Part shown: piece after piece, positions 37,351 to 48,599 of the stretch
Numbering within the stretch: position 1 is the first letter of the stretch
Layout of the letters: each line of letters opens with the position of its first letter
Assembly (NCBI GenBank): GCA_035578905.1
Contig: JAQJVL010000201.1
Location: forward strand, 62,001-126,000
Source: Stictocephala bisonia
Taxonomy: Eukaryota > Arthropoda > Insecta > Hemiptera > Membracidae
DNA length: 64,000 nucleotides
Direction of reading: 5' to 3'
Notes under the pieces: generated by a model
What the model saw: only the letters and a program-made list of their open reading frames with translations
Told to the model about the DNA's origin: nothing
Database searches by the model: none
Program-made: the position numbers and the translations under genes

Positions 37351-38225
37351 ACAATTGTATTTTCGAATTGTATTTGTCGGTTCGAAAATAATATTGTTCT
37401 TTAGGGATTAAAACCAATGGCGGACGGATCGCAAGAATGAAGGATCGCAATTTAAGAATGAAAGGATGCAGAGGCTTCTGCAGACTCTTGAATTGCGATC
37501 CTTTCATTCTTTTATTTAGAGTTAGTTGTCCAAAATGGTCCACTGGGGACATTATTAGTGAACTCTTTTTTGTACACATAACTCGTTGTGTTGGGCCAAT
37601 TTAAGAATGGTATAGAATCGAAATGTTTATATAACAAAACAAGTAAACATGTGAATGAACGTGAAGTCTGTTGATTGACGATTTGTTAGTTAGAAGTTTG
37701 CATCATTGATTTGCAGTTGATAATTTTCGTGTTTACCTTTTGGAATTTAACAAACAGTAAAAACAACTTATGCCGATATACAAACACTTATGTTGTTATT
37801 TAAAAAGGCTACATTTAAAGTACCAACTAATGTATATAACAGCGATATAGCGTTAATAATGTATAACACAATGTTAATAATTGCCTTCTGCACTAACAAA
37901 TGACATGAAACTAACAATATTTTATAAATAATTTGAAACTGATTTGGACAAAAATGTTTTGAATATTCTGTCTTGTAATTGTTGTATAATATTATGAACG
38001 ATTTTAATTACAATATCACTCATATAAAATGAGCAAACATAAAATGATGGATGACATTCAGTTTCTTGTAGATCAAAAGTTTCAACCACAAATTATTTTA
38101 TGACACTGCAGTTTTTAATATACTGTGTTCGATTTATTATGTTGATTATTTTAAAAGGATTAAAACAATTCAAAGTCACTTATAATGTTTTTATTTGAAA
38201 TTTCACCATTTTGTACAAATAATAG
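37351..38225. other. No gene; short inverted repeat near 37430-37515
   Basis: AAGAATGAAGGATCGCAATTTAAGAATGAAAGGATGCAGAGG and CTTCTGCAGACTCTTGAATTGCGATCCTTTCATTCTT form a ~40-bp inverted repeat. The rest is AT-rich and unassigned. Confidence 0.5.
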
Positions 38226-38390
38226 TGCGTGTTTACTTTGTTTAGAAGCAGCAATGACGTAGGCTACGACAGTTAATTGCGCGTGTTTACTTTGTTTAGA
38301 AGCAGCAATGACGTAGGCTACGTCAGTTAATTGCGCGTGTTTACTTTGTTTAGAAGCAGCAATTACGTAGGCTACGACAGTTAGTTGTAA
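38226..38390 (+). repeat. 54-bp tandem repeat, three units
   Basis: Three units of GCGTGTTTACTTTGTTTAGA followed by AGCAGCAATGACGTAGGCTA and CGACAGTTAATTGC, with A/T variation (CGACAG / CGTCAG). The period of 54 leaves a 77-codon minus frame open, so that ORF is not evidence of a gene. Confidence 0.9.
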
Positions 38391-38959
38391 CATTTGAACA
38401 GAAAGTTAATTTTAGGGTTTTTGTTACGGAAATTGTAAGGTGTATAGATACGAGCATGTAACACACTTGTTTACGAATACTATGAAATAGCCATCTTATT
38501 CAATATATGACAGTAATTTCTACAAAATCCATTCACAATTTTAATCAAGCTAAGAAATCAATGTACAGTATTCAAGTCCACCATTTTGATTTCAAAGCGT
38601 TGTTAATAAAAACTGTATATTTAGTAATACTCGTATATTGGTTCAATGGTAGTAAAAAAAGCAACGGTGCATATCATAAAGTTTCTATCATATTTTAACG
38701 ATTCCTAAGTATCAAACAAAACAAAAAAACATTTACTTGAAATCAGAAATTGAATTGAACCTTTTACATTACACGCCTTTCCCCGTCCGATAAAAACTCG
38801 TACGATTTTTAATAGTTAATTTCATTAAAGGATTTCAATACAAACAGTTTAATATGGATCACAATTAAATCATCAGACTGTGGTATTTTCATCGACGTCG
38901 CAAAATACAAAGGTGCAATTAATTGTGTGCATGGTGATCTTCTAGACTGTTGGCTGTTT
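38391..38959. other. No feature seen
   Basis: AT-rich sequence between the 54-bp repeat and the 56-bp repeat. A 63-codon plus frame at 38507 has no motif. Confidence 0.5.
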
Positions 38960-39015
38960 GATCGCTCTTCACGTCACAGTAAACGACGAATACATGTACA
39001 ACCTACTGGCTGTTC
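38960..39015 (+). repeat. One unit of a 56-bp tandem repeat, left of the LINE
   Basis: ATCGCTCTTCACGTCACAGT-AAACGACGAATACATGTACA-ACCTACTGGCTGTTC matches the units at 41855-42012. It is separated from them by the LINE, so the array was split by the insertion. Confidence 0.85.
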
Positions 39016-39267
39016 AAATTCAAATTCTTTATTGTGTAGCATGACAATGTTATAATTGTATTACACTCGTCATTAAATAAGTCTACCTTAAATTTAAAGA
39101 TTGTACAAGAAACTTAATAAATGTACGGTAACATAAAATATAAACTTCTCCCAGAGCAATGCAAAACAAAATCTATGTAGACTATTTCACTTTTATGCTA
39201 TGTATCCGATAAATACTCACCAACAGAGTTTAGCTTTCATTAAAAGATGATTACGGAGTAATGTTTT

Positions 39268-40975
39268 TTATCTGAACGGGTTATTTTCTAGTTTAATATT
39301 TTGTGGCAATTTGTTAAATAATTTTGGCCCCATATATTGAGGGAGTGAGGCAGTACGCTGGAGTCGGTAGGGAACTTGCCTATCTTGGTCACGGGATCTT
39401 GTGTTATAATTGTGGAGTGTGGACGTCTGAACCAACTTTGATGAAATCATATTTGAATCTGTAGTACAAAATCATTTAATAGATGTATAATGAGGGAAGG
39501 GTCAATATTCTTAATGATTAAAAAAATGTTTACACGGTGCTCTTCTACGTACACCAGCTATGGTTCGTACAGCTCTTTTCTGCAGTTAAAATACCCGCAG
39601 GAACTCCTTACGTGACGCTGAGCCCCACAGAACAATCCCATACCGTAGCCTTGACTCAATCAGGGAGTTGTAGATTAGCCGCAAAAGGAAATAGTTTTGG
39701 TATTGAGCATATCTGCTAAGTAAAAATAATTGTGAAGACAATTTTGAGCATATCGTATCTATGTGCTTTCCCAATGTAAATTTATTATCAAAACTTAGTC
39801 CTAAGTACTTGCAGTCCAATTCTAAAGGTAATTCGAACTCATTCATGACGATCAGTGGATCGTCATCTAAACTAAAATGATTAGAAAAAGGAATACTTTT
39901 TGTTTTTGATGGGTTCACGTGTAAATTATTGTTGTTTAAGTACTGATATAACTTTTTTAGTTGTAAGAAGCAGTTTCTTTCCAGATCTTCTACTGATTTC
40001 CCTCGGAAGAGTAAGGCAATATCGTCCGCGTACATTGTAATATGTAAATCAGGAAAGCCTAATTTTAAGCTGTTTGTGTATAAAATAAACAAAATCGGCC
40101 CCAAAACTGAGCCTTGAGGAATACCGAAATTCAATTCCAATTTATTAGAATTTATATTTTTAAACTGGACACTGCATTCTATTTAGCAAAAATGATTTAA
40201 TCCAGTGGAGGGCTACGCCCCGCACTCCTATACGACTAAGTTTGTCAAAGAGCGTGGTCTAGGCAATCGAATGCTTTTTGTAGATCTAGAAATACTCCCA
40301 CAGATTTATATTTTTTATCCAAAGCATCGATTGCATTGGTTACAAATTCCGCCATCGCATTAGTTGTATTCTTTCCTCTAACAAATCCATACTGTTCTTT
40401 ACATAGTAAATTATGCTGAGAGAGAAAATTTAGTAGTCTATTAGCAAAAACATGTTCAAATATTTTGGAGAACGTTGACACATTTGCAATCGGGCGATAG
40501 TTTTCCTGAGTACTTGTATCGCCGTCCTTATATACAGGTCGTATAACAGCTTGTTTCATTTCCTGCGGAAATAAACCTTCCATCAAAGAAGAATTGATAA
40601 TATTCCAGAGAGGAGCACATAAGGCATTTGCACATTGGCGAACTAATTTATGTGATATGACATCGTATCCGGAGGCATTTGTGTTTTTCAATTTCATTAT
40701 TATTTTATAAATTTCTCCAGGGTCTCTAGGCCTAAGCATGAGTGTACTAGCGCAGGTTTTATCGGATTGTGACTGTACCGGCGGTTCGGTTATCAAAGAG
40801 CTCTTTTTTTACGAACATTAGCAAAATAAGTGTTTAATACTTCCGGATTTGGCATGACTTCAGGTGACAAAGTGGGTTTTTTGTTCCTGTCTTGGTCTAT
40901 TACTGTCCACGCTTCCTTTCCCAAACTATCAGTTCGGCTTAGGCGTTCATATAAGTGTGCCGCTTTAGCAACCAT
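39268..40975 (-). pseudogene. LINE reverse transcriptase, broken
   Basis: The frame at 40975-40793 (linker with LSRTDSLGKEAWTVI) passes to 40796-40245: IIMKLKNTNASGYDVISHKL, then AVIRPVYKDGDTSTQENYRP, GFVRGKNTTNAM and GVFLDLQKAFDCLDH (first active-site Asp in DLQKAFD). After a break near 40200, 40140-39586 starts FGIPQGSVLGPILFILYTN and has MYADDIALLF, the YxDD catalytic box, at about 40035-40010; then CKYLGLSFDNKFTLGKHID and RYGIVLWGSA. 39450-39268 is the C-terminal end with LHNYNTRSRDQ. All standard RT blocks are present in order. Stops and frameshifts make it inactive. Confidence 0.93.
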
Positions 40976-41058
40976 TATAACATTTCGTTAAATCTTTCTG
41001 TAATTTCATAATAATCTAAAAAGTCTTTTGTTTTATTAGTTTTCCTCCTGAAATCAAG

Positions 41059-41850
41059 TTATTTAAGTTTTCGAGAAGAAATAATTATACCCTTTGTATT
41101 CCAGAGATGTTTCCCTTTTCTTTTAACATCTAGTTTTGATTCAATTGGACAGGCTGTTAAAAAATAGTGATTAAATATGTTAATAAAACTATTAAATTTG
41201 TCTCTGGCATTAGAATGATCGTTCAAAGTTTCCCACGACTCTTTGTTTACTAAATAATTTAGAGTTCTTAAATTTTCCGGGCATGTATTGGGTGCAGTGA
41301 AAGTGCTCTTCCCTAAGCGTGTAATTTTGGCGGAGGAATTTTGAAGTGTAACTGTGATAAATTGTGCAAAGTGATCGGATAGACCTGTACCGACTACATC
41401 CACCTGGAACATGTCTGGGTTAACATTGGATAACACATGATCAATTAATGTTGAAGATGAGCCTGATTCACGTGTTAGTGAGTTTACAAATTGTTTTAAA
41501 TTGAACTCCCTCATTAGATCCTTCAATCTATTTGTTTCAGAACTCTTAACAAGCCAATTCAGGTTCAAATCCCCAACAATTATACACAGCTTCTTATTAA
41601 TTGATAAATAATTGGATAACAACTGATAAAACAAATTGAAAACATATTAACATTAGTGAAGTGAGGTGACCTATAGATACCAATCAAAAATATCTTCTTG
41701 CTATTATTTAAAATAATTTCGACCCCTGATGATTCAAGTGACATTTCTTTGGAAAATCTATTTACATTAAGCACATTTACATTAATTCCACATTTACCTA
41801 AGATAACTGAACCTCCACTACTTTTGTGTTCCGACCTTGAGAACTCACTT
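41059..41850 (-). pseudogene. LINE endonuclease domain, 5'-truncated
   Basis: From 41850 the minus strand reads toward SSGGSVILGKCGINVNVLN, SSGVEIILNN and FLIGIYRSPH (41774 frame), then shifts to 41634-41059 with KLCIIVGDLNLNWL, SGSSSTLIDHVLSN, GLSDHFAQFITV. GDLNLN and SDH are conserved apurinic-like endonuclease motifs that hold catalytic Asp/Asn/His residues. The N-terminal third is missing because the insertion is 5'-truncated. Confidence 0.9.
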
Positions 41851-41854
41851 ATAT

Positions 41855-42012
41855 CGCGCGCTCTTCACGTCACAGTAAACGTAGAATACATTTCCAACCT
41901 ACTGGCTGTTCGCGCGCTCTTCACGTCACAGTAAACGTCGAATACATGTACAACCTACTGGCTGTTCGCGCGCTCTTCACGTCACAGTAAACGTCGAATA
42001 CATGTACAACCT
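41855..42012 (+). repeat. 56-bp tandem repeat, about three units, right of the LINE
   Basis: CGCGCGCTCTTCACGTCACA-GTAAACGTCGAATACATGTA-CAACCTACTGGCTGTT repeated almost three times with one diverged unit (ACATTTCCAACC). Continuation of the unit at 38960-39015. Confidence 0.9.
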
Positions 42013-42310
42013 GTTGAACTGGTGACGATTACTTTGATATGATTATTTACTGTTTTGCTACTATATCTGTTTCCATTAATATGCCAAATTCCACACGTTT
42101 AAATTCCATTTTTTTATTTGTTTATTTATATTTTAAACTTAGCGTTTATTTTTTGCTATAAATAACTTTTAAATATAAAACTAACAAAGGTTTAAACTAT
42201 ATTTTCTAAGAAAGTAGCAAATAAATTAAAATTATTTTAAATATACTGCTTGTTATAATCATTAATTTTGTTACACATTGTAGAAGTAGTACTTACAATG
42301 TTTTGTAGTC
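42013..42310. other. AT-rich spacer, nothing recognised
   Basis: No feature seen between the 56-bp repeat and the mariner element. Confidence 0.5.
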
Positions 42311-43630
42311 TATACGAGGGCTGTTCAATAAATACACATACTGACATCATAACAAAAAATGTATTTTATTGAGAAGTTACATGTCATGATCCCATTCAAA
42401 GTACTCCTCTCACCAACGCACAAACTTATTCAACGGTGTTTCCACTGTTGAAAACAGTCCTGGAAAGATTCTTTTGTGATGTCCTTCAGCTCCTTCGTCG
42501 AATTTTCCTTAATCTCGGATATTGTCTCTAATCTCCTTCCATTCAAAGTTTTTCTTTTAGTTTGGGGAACAAGAAGAAGTCACAAGGAGCTAGGTCAGGT
42601 GATTAGGGTGGGTGGGGAAGCATATGTATCGAGTGTTTGGACAAAAACTTACGAGCTATGAGGGCTAAATGGGCTGGAGTGTTGTCATGATGAAAAAACC
42701 AGTCACAACTCCTCCACATTTCTGGTCTTTTCAGTTTGATAGCGTCTCACAGACGTTTAAGAACTTCAATATAGTAAATCTGATTCACTGTGGAGCCTTG
42801 TGGGAGGTACTCATAGTGCACAATGCCTTGAGCATCGAAAAAACTGTCAGCCACACCTTCACATTGGAACGAACTTGGCGAGCTTTTTTTGGTCTTGGAG
42901 ATGTTTTCCTCACCCACTGGGATGATTGAACCTTTGTTTCGATGTCATAACCGTATATCCATGATTCGTCACCTGTAATAATCCTCGACAAGAAGATTTC
43001 ATCCTTTTCTGAACGTTCAAGCAATTCCTCACAAGTCTGCACACGATTTGTTCATCTGTCATCAGTCGTGGAACAAATTTTGCAACAACGCGGTACATAT
43101 GCTATTTTTCAGTCAAAATCTCATGACATGACCCAACTGATATTCCACACTCCTCAGCAAGCTCTCTGACAGTCAGACGACGATTTTCCCGAACCAAGGT
43201 ATTGATTTTGTTGACATGTGTGTTGTCAGTTGATGTGGTAGGCCGTCCAGGACGCTCATCATCTTCAGTCGACTGGCGGCCATCTTTAAAACGTCCATGC
43301 CACTTAAAACATGTTGCACGCTTCATAGCAACGTCGCCGTAAGCCGTCTTGAGCATATCGAGCGTTTCACTCGCCGACTTGCCGAGTTTAACACAAAATT
43401 TCACAGCAACTCTTTGCTCGTTCAAATCACACATTGCATAATCTGACAAATGAAGAAAACACACTTCACAAATAACCTTGTTGACAAGCAACCAATAATG
43501 ATATTTACAATCTACTTATTGTTTTGTAATCAGCTGATCTCTACGAAAATAGCCACTATTAGCGTATTTACCTGGAACTAACTGGGCCCGTGAAATTCAA
43601 ACAGTCTACGTATTTTTGAACACGTATACT
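42311..43630 (-). mobile_element. mariner-family DNA transposon, decayed
   Basis: The left end TATACGAGGGCTGTTCAATAAATAC (42311) and, inverted, the right end TATACGTGTTCAAAAATACGTAG (about 43628-43606) are imperfect terminal repeats that begin at TA. The GAGGGxTGTTCAAtAA motif is typical of mariner ends. The ~1.3-kb length fits a full-length element with one broken transposase gene on the minus strand. Confidence 0.8.
42350..43491 (-). pseudogene. mariner transposase, broken
   Basis: Reading from about 43434 (MCDLNEQRVAVKFCVKLGKS): SASETLDMLKTAYGDVAM-KR, FKWHGRFKDGRQSTEDDERP-GRP, then LTVRELAEECGISVGSCHEILTE. These are the two helix-turn-helix motifs and GRPxxS linker of the mariner N-terminus. 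After frame changes at 43100 and 43040 come VAKFVPRLMTDEQ, FLSRIITGDESWIYGYDIET (first catalytic Asp), QVRSNVKVWLTVF and a region to 42350 with decayed remains of HHDNTPAH. At least three frameshifts and several stops. The upstream 19 codons of the open frame (to 43491) are probably leader. Confidence 0.92.
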
Positions 43631-43634
43631 GTTT

Positions 43635-44460
43635 CACACAATACATACTGTGTTTGAACACGTATATTGTTGATTATGCATTCAACAATAAAAAATGTTT
43701 TATCTAATTTGAGTTCTAAACCGTTTAAAAGGTAGGTTTCAAACTAATTGTTTTCTTGCAGCTACACTATTCATCCTTTAATAACGTTTTTGTGTTATAT
43801 TTTAAAATAATCTTTTTTTGAATAAATTTTGTTCAAAGTAATTTAGTTATAAGTTACTCAGTTTACCGCTGTCACTAACATTAACGCGATGGTAATTTAA
43901 CTGGCACAATTTAATGAAACTATTATTTTTTGGGATTTTTTAATAAGAAAATGAATGTTTACTACAAAAAAATCTGTGTTTGTCAAGTGTTATTTTTAAA
44001 TATACAAAACGTTGTAATAACTAATTATTCATCTGCTATACGGTAGTTAGTTGGTGTATTTTAAGTCATTTATTATTATTTTATCGACCATTATATTTCT
44101 AAAACAACGCTTGAATTTTTTTATAGGACAGAAGAGAGAGGGGCGGAACGAACCGAGCAGCTCCAGGCCACATTAAAACTACTGGTAGTTACGTAACTGA
44201 TTGTCTGGAACTAAAGTTTAGGGTTCAGTTTAAAACGAGATCAAAGTGGTTTTACTCAAACTCGTTAAATAATTATATTAATTGTGTAAAAATCATATCA
44301 TCGTAAGCTGAAATTGACTGGTATACAACTCGACTCCATGTTCCATACTCATTGAATAATGCAGCCTACTTCTGCACAATCTAAAAGCTTATGGAATGTA
44401 AATTATTCTATTGTAAAACTTTCCACGAATAAAGATATTATATTACTGTACTATTAATTA
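43635..44460. other. No gene recognised
   Basis: AT-rich sequence. TGTTTGAACACGTATA occurs at 43613-43630 and again near 43652-43666, a small duplication at the mariner right end. Nothing else is seen. Confidence 0.45.
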
Positions 44461-44650
44461 CTGTATTACACATCCATGGTATTGACCCTCATAACCACCA
44501 TGAACGTCCTGTTGTAGTGTCTAACCACCCATACACCTACTGTGGTGGTGGCCTACCCACCGTACACGAACTGTGATAGTATACCTCCCACCCACCTATG
44601 CTCGTACTGTGCTAGTTCCTCTGACCCACCCATACACTATTGTGGTAATG
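44460..44650 (+). repeat. Highly diverged 36-bp-family minisatellite units
   Basis: Four to five degenerate units with CATGGTATTGACCCTCATAACC, ACCACCCATACACCTACTGTGG and CTGACCCACCCATACACTATTGTGG. Spacing and core (ACCCACCCATACA...CTGTGGTA) recall the 36-bp family in CCCAC orientation, though similarity is much lower. Confidence 0.55.
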
Positions 44651-44989
44651 TAGCAACTGAATTAGATCTAGTTAATAACAATTCAATTTCCTAAAAATCG
44701 CAAAATAATGTGGGAACCTTTTTGTCATTTTAACCAGAGCTGGGAAAGCCAATGTGCGGGCGGGGCAGCTTGAGGGAAAGGCACAGTCCCTGCCCTAGAT
44801 CACTGTATCGGTCAGCTAGATAGTTGGCGTGTACAGGTTCCAACTCCAAGGTTGTAGTCACTAAACGCAACTCAGTAAGTTCGTTGGTCTGGATGGGAAA
44901 AACACCATTACTGCACGATGTAGTAAGGTGTTGGCGATACAAGAAGTTGCTGCAATCTGAAGGGACAAAATAATAGGGAGGGTTGGGAG

Positions 44990-46315
44990 AGTAAGAGGAC
45001 GTGGCACATGGACTTGCTGTAACTTGGAGTCACTCAAATGTGTGGGGAAGGAATAGACGGAGTATGCGGCTTAAGAACTAGCCTGTAATATGAGACACTC
45101 AAATGTGGAGGGAGGGGGGAGGATGTGGCAAATGACTTTGGCTGTAATGTGGAAGCACTCATATATAGTGGGAGGGAGTAGTAGGAGGATGTGGCTTATG
45201 AACTTGGCTGTAATGTGGAGGCAACCCATATATGGAGGGAGGGGGAATTAGGAAGAAGTGGCTCATGAACTTGTCTGTATTGTGGAGGAACTCAAATATG
45301 TGGCTCATGAACTTGGCTGTAATGTAGAGACACTCAAATAGGAGGGGGAGGGGGAAGTAGGAGGATGTGGCTCATGAACTTGTTTGTAATGTGGAGACAC
45401 TCAAATGGGAAAGGGGAAGTAGGAGGATGTGGCTCATGAACTTGTCTGTAATGTGGAGACACTCAAATGGGAAAGGGGAAGTAGGAGGATGTGGCTCATG
45501 AACTTGTCTGTAATGTGGAGACACTCAAATGGGAAAGGGGGAAGTAGGAGGATGTGGCTCATGAACTTGTCTGTAATGTGGAGACACTCAAATGGGAAAG
45601 GGGAAGTAGGAGGATGTGGCTCATGAACTTGTCTGTAATGTGGAGACACTCAAATGGGAAAGGGGAACTAGGAGGATGTGGCTCATGAACTTGTCTGTAA
45701 TGTGGAGACACTCAAATGGGAAAGGGGAAGTAGGAGGATGTGGCTCATGAACTTGTCTGTAATGTGGAGACACTCAAATGGGAAAGGGGAACTAGGAGGA
45801 TGTGGCTCATGAACTTGTCTGTAATGTGGAGACACTCAAATGGGAAAGGGGAAGTAGGAGGATGTGGCTCATGAACTTGTCTGTAATGTGGAGACACTCA
45901 AATGGGAAAGGGGAACTAGGAGGATGTGGCTCATGAACTTGTCTGTAATGTGGAGACACTCAAATGGGAAAGGGGAAGTAGGAGGATGTGGCTCATGAAC
46001 TTGTCTGTAATGTGGAGACACTCAAATGGGAAAGGGGAACTAGGAGGATGTGGCTCATGAACTTATCTGTAATGTGGAGACACTCAAATGGGAAAGGGGA
46101 AGTAGGAGGATGTGGCTCATGAACTTGTCTGTAATGTGGAGACACTCAAATGGGAAAGGGGAACTAGGAGGATGTGGCTCATGAACTTGTCTGTAATGTG
46201 GAGACACTCAAATGGGAAAGGGGAACTAGGAGGATGTGTCACATTAACTTGGTTATAATGTGTGATACTCAAAAAAGGGGGAGGGGGAATAGGAAGATGT
46301 GGCACATGACCTTGG
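44990..46315 (+). repeat. 62-bp minisatellite array with dimeric higher order
   Basis: The unit is GGATGTGGCTCATGAACTTG-TCTGTAATGTGGAGACACTC-AAATGGGAAAGGGGAAGTAGGA (62 bp). Units from 44990 to 45360 are diverged; about 14 units from 45360 to 46235 are nearly identical. From about 45600 onward, GAAGTAGG and GAACTAGG variants alternate, giving a 124-bp dimer. ORFs here (45429, 45434, 46117) are artefacts of the repeat. The array is interrupted by a LINE at ~46320 and its relatives continue at 47810. Confidence 0.95.
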
Positions 46316-47725
46316 ATGTAATAGAATAGAATGTTTTAATTTTTTCTTGTAATTGTTTAAATTAATACATATATTTTAATAAGACAATATATCTTTCCTT
46401 GACCTTTTAGCCTCTTAAAAATCTAACTTAAAAACTAAATGAAATACATACATAAATATTTTAACAGAGAAAACAAAATATACTGTCAATAAACAAATTA
46501 TCAAGAAAATATAAGCCTCTGAGGCAAATGCCTGTTGAGAATTTCCTATCGTGCACACATAAAACATACATTTTAATGTGCAACAGGAGACGAATGCATT
46601 ATCTTGCAATCAATTGAATAAATCAATAATAATTCAAAACAGCTACAAATGTTAACAAAACAGACTCTAAATAATACAGCGTGTGTGTTATATGAAGTAA
46701 AACCTGATATTTATTAATTTTAAATTAAAAATCATGTATTAATTTAAAAAAAGTAATTTCAAATTTAAGAGATATTTTTAATACATTCATACATTCACAT
46801 ACACACTCTCCTTTAAATGGTAAAATAATATTATACAGATTTTTTTAATTGAAAAAAAAAAGATAAAACAAAAGTAAAATATCGTAATATTTTACTTCAT
46901 TTTGTCATATTTGAATATGAATTAAGAAAACAATGTTGGCTTGCTTAAATAACCAAATTCAAAGTTTTTTTTAAAATAAAATTTTGTTCTTACATAGTTT
47001 TAATTTGTTTGGTAATTTATTGAACATTCTTGGTCCTTGAAAAATATAACATTTTTCAAAATGAGTTTTATTAGGTTTTGGTATATGTATGATTTGCTGA
47101 TTTCTAAGCATATTTTTAAAAGCAGTATTTCTCTCAGGTAGATTTCCACTAATGCTGTAAAAAATGTTTAATACCTTGAAAACAAATATATATTTTAATG
47201 GAAGAATTTTGTTATTTTATAAATAAATTTTATAAATAAAGGGTGAGATGGTACCAATTTACTCTTAGAACTCAAAACAAAATAACTCTTAGAAATTTTT
47301 TTTGTGGTAATTAACTTCAGATTAGTGTCATAAGTTCTTCCCCAGCATGAAATACTGTAATTGATTCTACTGTGCACCAGTGAAAAATATAACATTTTTA
47401 AAACTTCTCTATCACAAACTGATCTTAAGTAATAGAAGCATCTTATAGTATTATTTAATTTTGATTTCAAATAGTAAATATGGGATTTCCAACGAAGTTC
47501 ATAATCTAATATTACACCCAAATATTTAATTTTATAGACTTTTCTTACTGTAGGACAAGTGCTGCAGTTTAATATGTCTCGACACAATCTCTGCACACTG
47601 ATTTACTACTTTTTTTGGAAACTCGATTTGGTGCCTTAGATTAAAATTTATAAACTTGGTTTTTTTCAGGACTTAATAGAATATGATTTGTAGAAAACGA
47701 ACATTGTAAAAAAGTCTGATCCTTT
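46316..47725 (-). mobile_element. LINE fragment splitting the 62-bp array, 5'-truncated
   Basis: Between array repeats at 46315 and 47810 lies non-repetitive sequence. It ends, on the minus strand, with an ATTCTATTCTATT tail (46322) and contains a reverse transcriptase C-terminal part. This fits a 5'-truncated non-LTR insertion about 1.4 kb long. The 3' untranslated part (46330-47190) is AT-rich with no ORF. Confidence 0.75.
47195..47690 (-). pseudogene. LINE reverse transcriptase C-terminal fragment
   Basis: From 47690 the minus strand gives a shifted segment (KTKFINFNLRHQIEFPK), then from 47596 YKIKYLGVILDYELRWKSHI, YLKSKLNNTIRCFYYLRSVC, VLKMLYFSLVHSRINYSISCW and a diverged tail. This follows the YxDD box in non-LTR RTs (YLGVxxDxxLxWxxHI ... 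LYxSLVxSxLxYGIxxWG). The catalytic half is absent because of truncation. It is a different, more diverged family than the 39-41.8 kb LINE. Confidence 0.85.
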
Positions 47726-47809
47726 CATTGCTTCCCTTATCTGCACCCAATTGCTTCCTCTATAACAAGTTCAACTTGAGGAAGGACAAGTATGGGGAAG
47801 GGGATGAGG

Positions 47810-48595
47810 GTTTGAGACGTGGCTCATGAACTTGGCTGTAATGTGGAGGAGGGACTTAAGCAGAGAGAAGGAGGAGTTGGAAGATGTGGCTCATGTACTT
47901 GGTTGTAATGTGGTGGAGGGACTTATGTACGGGGAAGGGGGAGTTGGAGAACTTGGATGTAATGTGACGGAAGGACAAGTATGGGGAAGGGGAATTTGAC
48001 ATGAACTTGGCTGTAACGTGAAGGAAGGAGGAGTTTGACATGAAATTGGCTGTAATGTGGAGGAGGGACTTAAGTACGGGAAAGGGGGAGTTGGAGGACA
48101 TGGCTCATGAACTTGACTGTAATGCGAAGGAAAGACAAGTATGGGGAATGGGGAGTTTGATATGAACTTGGCTGTAATTTAGAGGAGGGACTTAAGTACG
48201 GGGAAGGGGGTTGGAGGACATGGCTCATGAACTTGGCTGTAATGTGGAGGAAGGACAAGTATGGGGAAGGGGGTGTTTGACGTGAACTTGGCTGTAATGT
48301 AGAGGAGGGACTTAAGTAAGGGGAAGGGGGTTTTGGAGGATGTGGCTCATGAACTTGGTTGTAATGTGGATGAGAGACTTAAGTACGGGGAAGGGGGAGT
48401 TGGAGGACGTGGCTCATGAACTTGGCTGTAATGTGGAGGAGGGACTTAAGTATGGGGAAGGGGGTTTTGGAAGATGTGGCTCATGAACTTGGCTGTAATG
48501 TGGATGAGGGACTTAAGTACGGGGAAGGGGGTTTTGGAGGATGTGGCTCATGAACTTGGTTGTAATGTGGAAGCACTCCAATATGGGGGGATGGA
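47810..48595 (+). repeat. Minisatellite array related to the 62-bp array
   Basis: Units share GATGTGGCTCATGAACTTGG and CTGTAATGTGGAGGAGGGAC with the 62-bp array but add TTAAGTACGGGGAAGGGGG. Unit length alternates between about 55 and 65 bp. About 12 units. Divergence is higher than in the left array. It ends at AATATGGGGGGATGG (48595). Confidence 0.9.
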
Positions 48596-48599
48596 AATT

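Larger units (their letters stand above)
39016..41854 (-). mobile_element. LINE (Jockey/CR1-like), 5'-truncated, with AATTTG tail
   Basis: The 3' end abuts the 56-bp repeat with a short AATTTGAATTTG tail (plus strand CAAATTCAAATTC at 39016). The 5' end stops in the endonuclease domain at 41854, where the other 56-bp units begin. Minus-strand order: endonuclease (about 41850-41059), linker (40975-40793), reverse transcriptase (40796-39586) and C-terminal region (39450-39268). Frameshifts and stops break it into five or six pieces. The order and motifs are those of a non-LTR retrotransposon ORF2. Confidence 0.93.

Noticed and set aside
36980..37411. 143-codon plus ORF
   Set aside because: Runs through the 36-bp-family array; no non-repetitive coding motif.
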